From Christensenellaceae bacterium (lineage in GTDB: Bacteria > Bacillota > Clostridia > Christensenellales > Borkfalkiaceae), in assembly GCA_016295005.1 (NCBI GenBank), contig JAEDMA010000025.1, positions 1 to 15,311 on the forward strand: a stretch of 15,311 nt of DNA, in the 5' to 3' direction. Numbering within the stretch: the first letter of the stretch is position 1; each line of letters starts with the position of its first letter. Below, piece after piece: positions 14,612-15,311 of this stretch. A program made the translations under genes and the position numbers. Below the pieces are notes generated by a model, which was not told the origin of the DNA, searched no databases, and saw only the letters and a list, made by a program, of their open reading frames with translations.

Positions 14612-15311
14612 TTATATTCCTTTATCGATTTTTTCAATAAGCAATACGAGATTTTTGGCAATACTTTCATTAAGCGCGGAATCTTTACTTTCCACCATCA
14701 CCCTGATTTTCGGCTCGGTCCCGGAAGCTCTCAACATTACTCTTCCTTTTCCGGACAATTCGTTAGTATATTTTGCAATCTCGTCGTTTAATTGTTCGTT
14801 ATTCATAATGTGAAACTTATCGGAAACCAAAACATTCTTGTTGGATTGCGGGAAAAGTTTTACGCTTACTACGTCGGACATCTTTTTCTTTTCGGAAATA
14901 ACCATATTCGCGAGAGTTATAGCCGACAGAATTCCATCACCGGTGGTACCCTTATCGGTTAAAATTATATGACCGCTCTGTTCGCCGCCGATTGTCAAAT
15001 TCTTTTCCAAAAGTTTGGCAAGAACGTACTTATCTCCGATATCGGTTCTTATAAGTTCGATGTCGTTCTTTTTAAGCGCCTCTTCTATCGCCATGTTGGT
15101 ATGACGCGTTCCGACAACCGCGTTGCCGTGAAGTTTGCCTTGTTTTTTATAATAAAGCGCCAACGCGTAAATTATCTGGTCGCCGTCGATAATCTGTCCT
15201 TTCTCGTCTACAGCAATCAACCTGTCGGCATCTCCGTCAAACGCAAACCCCATATCGGCGCCGTATCTTAACACTCTTTTAACAAGCGTTTCGGGATACA
15301 AAGCGCCGCAA
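14612..15311 (-). CDS. glmM: Phosphoglucosamine mutase, C-terminal half (5' partial)
   Basis: The visible 232 residues are the second half of a roughly 450-residue alpha-phosphohexomutase; the frame is open to the window edge, so the real start lies outside. The metal-binding loop is FAFDGDADRLIAVDEKG. The sugar-binding loop reads GGEQSGH, where GlmM has GEQSGH and phosphomannomutases usually have GEESGH. The phosphate-binding loop RASGTEPKIRVM lies near the C-terminus. GlmM turns glucosamine-6-phosphate into glucosamine-1-phosphate in the cytoplasm, on the path to UDP-N-acetylglucosamine for peptidoglycan. The catalytic serine is in the missing half. A TTG codon at 15301 is internal, since conserved sequence continues upstream (CGALYPETL). 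Hairpins and a promoter separate it from pncB, so it belongs to a different transcription unit. Confidence 0.93.
   Translation of the reverse strand, partial: CGALYPETLVKRVLRYGADMGFAFDGDADRLIAVDEKGQIIDGDQIIYALALYYKKQGKLHGNAVVGTRHTNMAIEEALKKNDIELIRTDIGDKYVLAKLLEKNLTIGGEQSGHIILTDKGTTGDGILSAITLANMVISEKKKMSDVVSVKLFPQSNKNVLVSDKFHIMNNEQLNDEIAKYTNELSGKGRVMLRASGTEPKIRVMVESKDSALNESIAKNLVLLIEKIDKGI

Noticed and set aside
1..15311. Search by eye for tRNA or rRNA genes, CRISPR arrays, insertion sequences, attachment sites and riboswitches
   Set aside because: No repeat-spacer pattern, transposase, cloverleaf or recognisable riboswitch core was seen; gaps between genes are short and coding density is high.

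Overview
The window looks like chromosomal core DNA of a low-GC (roughly 40% GC by eye), endospore-forming member of the Bacillota, most likely a Clostridia lineage. The clearest evidence is an intact spoIVA, whose 492-residue length and whose catalytic residue positions match the Bacillus subtilis protein. GGAGG-type ribosome binding sites, a CIRCE heat-shock operator and lspA-rluD and der-plsY-spoIVA neighbourhoods also fit. Every supported gene lies on the minus strand, so transcription runs from the high coordinates towards 1.

Layout in transcription order. (1) 15311-14612: the C-terminal half of glmM (cell-wall precursor synthesis), then a 219-bp gap with hairpins and a near-consensus promoter. 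(2) 14392-8563: a tightly packed run of seven genes with gaps under 20 bp or overlaps: nicotinate phosphoribosyltransferase, an unrecognised coiled-coil protein, lspA, an RluD-type pseudouridine synthase, a 98-residue three-helix membrane protein, der (ribosome-assembly GTPase) and plsY (phospholipid synthesis). (3) 8487-7009: spoIVA, with a plausible sporulation sigma-E promoter of its own. (4) 6921-4475: a metal-resistance module made of an ArsR/SmtB-family sensor and a Zn/Cd/Pb-type P-type ATPase. Each gene has its own copy of a near-identical 19-bp operator, and a hairpin separates them. (5) 4390-2428: htpG (Hsp90) behind a perfect -35/-10 promoter and a CIRCE operator. (6) 2318-1: an ATPase-FtsX fusion ABC protein that runs off the window.

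The genes form a conventional housekeeping region: cell envelope (glmM, lspA, plsY), translation (rluD-type, der), NAD salvage, sporulation and two stress modules. I saw no mobile element, CRISPR array, rRNA, tRNA or clear sign of horizontal transfer, and no candidate for a wholly new multi-gene system. The points most worth a second look are regulatory: HrcA-type control of htpG, the duplicated metal operator with a variant D-H-H-C sensor site, the absence of gpsA beside plsY-spoIVA, and the two unrecognised small proteins embedded in the operon.
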